From: Ariolimax columbianus
Lineage: Eukaryota > Mollusca > Gastropoda > Stylommatophora > Arionidae
Assembly (NCBI GenBank): GCA_036924085.1
Contig: JAVGWX010000012.1
Coordinates: forward strand, 28,892,901-28,956,900
Direction: 5' to 3'
DNA: 64,000 bases
Shown here: positions 11,244-64,000 of the stretch, piece after piece
Layout: every line of letters starts with the position of its first letter
Numbering within the stretch: position 1 is the first letter of the stretch
The notes under the pieces: model-generated
Databases searched by the model: none
What the model was told of the DNA's origin: nothing
Seen by the model: the letters and a program-made list of their open reading frames with translations, nothing else
Made by a program: the position numbers and the translations under genes

Positions 11244-11984
11244 TCTTCCGCATGCGAAAATTTTGGTCTGACCATAAATGCCAAAAAAACAGAGGTCATG
11301 TACCAACCAGCACCAGGCATGCCGTACACAAAACCAGAGACTACAGTCAGCAAGCAGATGTTGAATGCCGTAGACAAATTCACATATCTGGGCAGCACGC
11401 TGTCGAGATCTGTCAGCCTAGACGATGAAGTGGCAAGCAGAATAGCAAAGGCCAGCACAGCCTTTGGTAGAATGCGCTCGATGGTCTGGGCACGTCGTGG
11501 CATCAGCGTCAAGACCAAACTCAAAGTCTACCGTGCAACCATCATTCCAACCCTACTATACGCTTGCGAAAGCTGGACTGTATACTTTGGACATGCAAGG
11601 AGGTCAAACCACTTCCACACAGGTTGCCTGAGGCGAATATTCCACATCCGATGGCAAGATCGTGTCACTGACATCGAGGTTCTCTCGAGGGCTAACATGC
11701 CCAGCATCCATGCACTGCTAGAAAAAGCACGACTAGGATGGGCCGGACACCTCGTCCGTATGTCAGACGAGCGGCTCACAAAGAAGCTTCTCTACGGCGA
11801 GCTGAGAGAGGGATGGCGCGAGAGGGGGCGCCCAAAGAAACGTTTTAAAGACGGTCTGAAGGACTCACTAAAAAGTTGCCAGATAGACATCGACACCTGG
11901 GAATGTCTTGCGAAAAACAGATCTGACTGGGGAAGCGCAGTTAAATCGGGTGTAGCTGCTGGTGAAGATGACCGTGTTGTGTAA
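11244..11984 (+). pseudogene. LINE reverse transcriptase, thumb and C-terminal fragment
   Basis: It continues in the frame of the previous piece (SACENFGLTINAKKTEV, then FTYLGSTLSRSVSLDDEV, LLYACESWTVY, GWAGHLVRM and GRPKKRFKDGLKDSLK). A TAA ends it at 11984, and the same frame goes on into the C2H2 finger, so the stop looks secondary. Confidence 0.88.
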
Positions 11985-12180
11985 GCACAGAACAGACGCG
12001 AGACGCGGAAATCCCGAGCAGCGGGAACACCATCCCCTTCTACAAACCTCGTGTGCCCGATATGTAGCAGATGTTTTCGTGCTCGCATTGGCCTGTTCAG
12101 CCACATGCGCACCCACACCCAACAGGGAAATCTGTGACAAGGATGATGTCGGCGGTCCTCATCGACAACGATGGACAGCT

Positions 12181-12261
12181 ATTATTATTATTATTAGTAG
12201 TAGTAGTAGTGGTGTAGTAGTAGTAGTAGTCGTAAGAGTAGTAGTGGTAGTAGTAGCAGTG

Positions 12262-12298
<37 letters not shown>

Positions 12299-12399
12299 TA
12301 GTAGTGGTAGTAGTAGTAGTGGTAGTAGTAGTAGTAGTAGTGGTGGTAGTAGTAGTAGTGGTAGTAGTAGTAGTGGTAGTAGTAATAGTAGTAGTAGTT

Positions 12400-12434
<35 letters not shown>

Positions 12435-12580
12435 AGTAGTAGTAATAGTAGTAGTGGTAGTAGTAGTAGTAGTAGTGGTGGTAGTAGTAGTAGTAGTAGT
12501 GGTAGTAGTAGTAGTAGTAGTGGTAGTAGTAGTAGTAGTAGTGGTATTAGTAGTTGTAGTAGTGGTGGTGGTGGTAGTAA

Positions 12581-12616
<36 letters not shown>

Positions 12617-12627
12617 TAGTAGTAGTG

Positions 12628-12665
<38 letters not shown>

Positions 12666-12726
12666 AGTAGTAGTAGTTGTGGTGGTAGTAGTAGTAGTAG
12701 TGGTGGTAGTAGTAGTAGTAGTAGTG

Positions 12727-12770
<44 letters not shown>

Positions 12771-13059
12771 AGTAGTAGTGGTGGTAGTAGTAGTAGTAGT
12801 AGTAGTGGTGGTAGTAGTAGTAGTAGTAGTGATAGTAGTATTAGTGGTAGTGGTAGTAGTAGTAGTGGTGGTAGTAGTAGTAGTAGTGGTGGTAGTAGTA
12901 GTAGTAGTGGCGGTAGTAGTAGTAGTGGTGGTAGTAGTAGTAGTAGTGGTGGTAGTAGTAGTAGTAGTAGTAGTGGTAGTAATAGTAGTGGTGGTAGTAG
13001 TAGTAGTAGTGGTGGTAGTAGTAGTAGTAGTAGCGGTAGTAGTAGTAGTAGTAGTAGTG

Positions 13060-13116
<57 letters not shown>

Positions 13117-13215
13117 ATAGTGGTGGTAGTAGTAGTAGTAGTAGCGGTAGTAGTAGTAGTAGTGGTAGTAGTAGTAGTAGTAGTAGTAGTGCTGGTAGTA
13201 GTAATAGTAGTAGTG

Positions 13216-13248
<33 letters not shown>

Positions 13249-13254
13249 GTAGTG

Positions 13255-13300
<46 letters not shown>

Positions 13301-13305
13301 TAGTG

Positions 13306-13345
<40 letters not shown>

Positions 13346-13347
13346 TG

Positions 13348-13393
<46 letters not shown>

Positions 13394-13428
13394 TAGTAGT
13401 AGTGCTGGTAGTAGTAGTAGTAGTAGTG

Positions 13429-13495
<67 letters not shown>

Positions 13496-13550
13496 TGGTA
13501 GTAGTAGTAGTAGTAGTAGTGGTAGTAGTAGTAGTGGTAGTAGTAGTAGC
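12181..13550 (+). repeat. (AGT)n microsatellite, 1.37 kb
   Basis: It starts as attattatt at the LINE 3' end and becomes AGT triplets with frequent ggt variants. It ends about 100 bases from the donor of cyclase exon 13. In the cyclase transcript it is an ACU-rich tract. The poly-Val, poly-Leu and poly-Tyr frames are not taken as genes. Confidence 0.97.
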
Positions 13551-13651
13551 TGTATAAAAGTAACACTGAAAATGTTAGTAGTTGATGCAAGTAAATGCCG
13601 AATTACCGTGAGTAAATTGGAGAGAAAGAAAATTACATTAAATGTAATTAC

Positions 13652-61664
<48,013 letters not shown>

Positions 61665-61874
61665 CTGGAAGTTAAAATACATGTTTAGCGTTAGAAGGAG
61701 CAAGGCGATAAATTGGTGCCGTGCTAGGTGTTCTAATATTGTTTCAGATTATGTCTTCATCTCTCAGACAATCAATCAATTTGACAGTCCTCGTAGGTCA
61801 ATATGTCTGATTGACTACCTAATCTATATTGCGTATGTCTGCTTAACTATTTAACAATGAATTCGTTATATTTG

Positions 61875-62195
61875 TATGCCTGTATTTATTGCTGGATGTA
61901 TGTATGAATGACTGGATGTCTGTATGTATGACTGGATGTATGTATGAATTATAGGATGTCTGTATGTATGACTGGATGTCTGTATGTATGACTGGATGTC
62001 TGTATGTATGACTGGATGTATGTATGAATTATAGGATGTCTGTATGTATGACTGGATGTCTGTATGAATGACAGGATGTCGGTATGTATGACTGGAAGTC
62101 TGTATGAATGACAGAATATCTGTATATATGACTGTATGTCTGTATGAATGACATAATGTCTGTATGTATGACTGTTTATCTGTATATATTTTCAC
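61875..62195 (+). repeat. 20-bp minisatellite
   Basis: gactggatgtctgtatgtat with variants; about 16 copies. Confidence 0.93.
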
Positions 62196-62309
62196 CTACA
62201 TCATTCTTCTACCAATCCATCCAGTGACCTGCCTATCTCAGTGACCTGACTATCTCAGTGACCTACCTTATCTCGTCCCAGGTCAATAGCTAGTAACATA
62301 ATCGTTTGT

Positions 62310-62870
62310 CGAGCGTGTGACCATGGTGTGACCAAGCGATTGTGAGATCGGGTAGCAAACGCGACGTTCAGGGTTCAAATCACGTCACGCTCGATTTGAC
62401 AGACCAGGCAAGTCGTGGGCTTCTTGATGATACGACCGTTTCTCACAGTCGTGCTGCACCGGAGGAGCCACCGGAGGAGCTAAGGAGTTTTTCATCTGTT
62501 GTCGGGGGTTTCATCAGTTAAAGGGATTAGTCACTTAAACGGGTATCCATGTTTAATGATGTCGGTTTGATGAGCAGTTTCACATTTCCCAGCTACCATA
62601 CTGTTATAGTGACCGTGCTGCTCCAAAAGGAAATGCGTTTGCAGGTGTGATATCGACGCTCTGTTAAAAAATATTTTTTTTTTAAAACTTTTAGTGGGGG
62701 TTTGACTTCATTGCCTCGTGGGTTTTTCCCCCATTTTAGCTCGGTCTCTTTCGGCAGATGGGTACCCCATCTGCCGAGAGCATCGCACAAAGCACGAACT
62801 CCGTAGCTCCAGCGATGAACCCAGGGATCTCCGGAAAAAATTGACATCATGGACAGACCGTCTTAGCTCG
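62310..62870. repeat. SINE-like debris
   Basis: A B-box-like agggttcaaatc lies at about 62368-62380 on the plus strand. Another tRNA-like piece lies at 62700-62860 with an inverted word (cagatgggtacc / ggtaccccatctg). Families not resolved. Confidence 0.35.
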
Positions 62871-62886
62871 AAATCGAACCCCGACC

Positions 62887-63753
62887 AAGCTTCATAACGA
62901 AAAGCTACCCAAGCATGGACTGGGCCCATGCATACACCGACGGTTCTGTAACAAACACTACACAGAACGGAGGGGCAGGAGCATTCTTGAACCTACCAAA
63001 TGGCAGAAAAATAACACTGTCATTCGCTACTGGTAAGTACACGAGCAATTTCAGAGCAGAGGCAGAGGCACTGAGGGCGGCAGTGGAAGAAATGGTAACA
63101 CACAGTGAAAATGAGAGCCATATAGTCCTGCTGACAGATGCTCTCGAAGTAGTCACAGCGCTAAAAAGCCAGAAAAACACTGAGCTTAATGACTTAAGAG
63201 CAGCACTCTGCAAACTGTGCCAACAGTCCGCACCAAAAAGGGTAGTGGTACAGTGGGTTCCGTCACACTGCAACATCCAAGGCAACGAGGAGGCAGACAG
63301 ACTGGCAAAAGAAGGTGCAAGGCTACCACAAATAGATACCAGTATGACGTACGAAGAGTCAAAACGGCTTATCAAAGCCAGGTACATGTCCAAATGGGAA
63401 ACCGAACATACTGGTTACACCAAAAACGATGCCTATTACCAGTTGAACCGAAGAGAGCAGGTCGTTGTCTTCAGACTTCGCACTGGCCACAACAGACTGA
63501 GGTACCACCTTTTCAACAAATTGAAGATAGGGTGTACCGACGAATGCCCGTGCGGTACTGGTAAAATGACCACTGAACATCTGCTGCAGAACTGCCCGAC
63601 ATACGAGGAACAGAGAGAGCAGATGTGGCCATTGCCAGTGGAACTGCAAGACAAGCTCTATGGTAGTGGCGAGAGTCTCAGGATGACCGCCGCTTTTTTC
63701 GAGAAAATAATGGTTACTGTCTGACTGTGTACGCAGAAGAAGAAGAAGAAGAA
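62887..63753 (+). mobile_element. 5'-truncated LINE copy F (whole RNase H)
   Basis: It starts inside the RT-RNase H linker and keeps the whole RNase H and the (GAA)n tail. gaaccccgacc is found at 62876-62886 and 63754-63764, a target-site duplication. It is nearly identical to the end of copy B, so both are young. Confidence 0.94.
62915..63724 (+). CDS. LINE RNase H domain, open fragment
   Basis: The 269-codon frame starts at the first ATG; the coding sequence of the element begins a few codons earlier. Blocks are HAYTDGSVTNTTQNGG, NFRAEAEALRAAVEEM, IVLLTDALEVVTALK and VQWVPSHCNIQGNEEADR, with the CPCGTGKMTTEHLLQNC cluster at the end. No stop interrupts it. It has no RT or endonuclease and no promoter seen, so it is a dead-on-arrival fragment that would be translated only by chance. 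Confidence 0.88.
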   Translation: MDWAHAYTDGSVTNTTQNGGAGAFLNLPNGRKITLSFATGKYTSNFRAEAEALRAAVEEMVTHSENESHIVLLTDALEVVTALKSQKNTELNDLRAALCKLCQQSAPKRVVVQWVPSHCNIQGNEEADRLAKEGARLPQIDTSMTYEESKRLIKARYMSKWETEHTGYTKNDAYYQLNRREQVVVFRLRTGHNRLRYHLFNKLKIGCTDECPCGTGKMTTEHLLQNCPTYEEQREQMWPLPVELQDKLYGSGESLRMTAAFFEKIMVTV

Positions 63754-63764
63754 GAACCCCGACC

Positions 63765-64000
63765 GTCTGAACACGAGGCAAACGGCTATCAGGATTGTAT
63801 TCTTATTCTTAGAACATAAACACACTTCAGATATAACCATCTTTCCGATACTTAAAATTCTCACTTCGAAGATAATCGACTTTACTTATATACGTGTTCT
63901 GGTAATAGATGGTCCGTCATTGTCTGAACAGATTACTGTTAATAATGTTGATAGGTGCCGCAAACCCGTTGTCATGCGAGTGACCTGATCATGATAAATG
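63765..64000. other. No recognisable feature
   Basis: Unique-looking sequence at the right edge; no exon of the cyclase was identified in it. Confidence 0.4.

Larger units (their letters stand above)
10155..12180 (+). mobile_element. Dead LINE (RT with C-terminal C2H2 finger) lying between AGT arrays
   Basis: This is a 5'-truncated non-LTR element without its endonuclease. The frame from 10177 has GKAPGADAIPAEVY and NHRGISLLSVAGKI; after a frameshift near 10710 it continues as QFGFRAGRGTVDMIFAARQ, LTKAFDTVNR, NGVKQGCVLAPTLF and LVFADDCALM. A TAG stop at about 11238 and a TAA at 11982 break the frame, and a C2H2-type finger (CPICSRCFRARIGLFSHM) follows at about 12054-12110. The family is the widespread invertebrate 'F52C9.6-like' endonuclease-RT group, possibly RTE-related. 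At 3' it runs into (ATT)n and then AGT triplets. Confidence 0.93.

Overview
This is a eukaryotic (metazoan) window. Its backbone is one large, intron-rich gene on the minus strand: a membrane receptor-type guanylate cyclase whose kinase-homology, coiled-coil and cyclase domains are split over 13 recognisable exons between about 61.66 kb and 13.65 kb. All 13 exons have GT/AG borders and join in compatible phase into 507 codons. The extracellular and transmembrane part lies beyond the right edge. The last cyclase segment was not found and probably lies beyond the left edge. The style of the gene and the repeats (receptor cyclase, LINEs with C-terminal RNase H, tRNA-derived SINEs, trinucleotide arrays) suggests a lophotrochozoan, probably a gastropod mollusc; the taxon is an inference.

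Everything else is repeat. Layout: 0.4-0.8 kb, 5'-truncated LINE copy; 1.2-8.0 kb, 28-bp minisatellite with a 1,312-bp higher-order unit, split by a LINE copy at 4.8-6.7 kb; 8.5-9.3 kb, mariner remnant and 94-bp repeat; 9.6-13.55 kb, AGT arrays surrounding a dead endonuclease/RT-type LINE; 13.65-15.7 kb, cyclase exons 13 and 12 with a 31-bp and an ACT array; 15.9-20.1 kb, 21-bp minisatellite open on both strands; 20-29 kb, SINE-like repeats, LINE fragments and a mariner fragment; 29.3-31.1 kb, exons 11 and 10 with 33-bp and 30-bp arrays; 31-34 kb, LINE tail fragments and an inverted SINE pair; 36.0-41.0 kb, exons 9 and 8, a second dead LINE of the zinc-finger type, and a 41-bp array; 42.2-47.5 kb, a nearly complete minus-strand LINE, a 233-bp duplication and a 28S rRNA pseudogene; 47.6-61.7 kb, exons 7 to 1 separated by minisatellites, microsatellites and more LINE and SINE debris; 62.9-63.75 kb, another LINE copy.

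No independent single-copy gene other than the cyclase was recognised. Most long open frames are by-products of tandem repeats without stop codons. The main points for a second look are that almost every cyclase exon sits within about 250 bases of a tandem array, that complementary AGT/ACT arrays flank exon 13, that one LINE family has six copies with (GAA)n tails and mostly clear target-site duplications, and that a degenerate 28S rRNA 3' end lies in intron 7.
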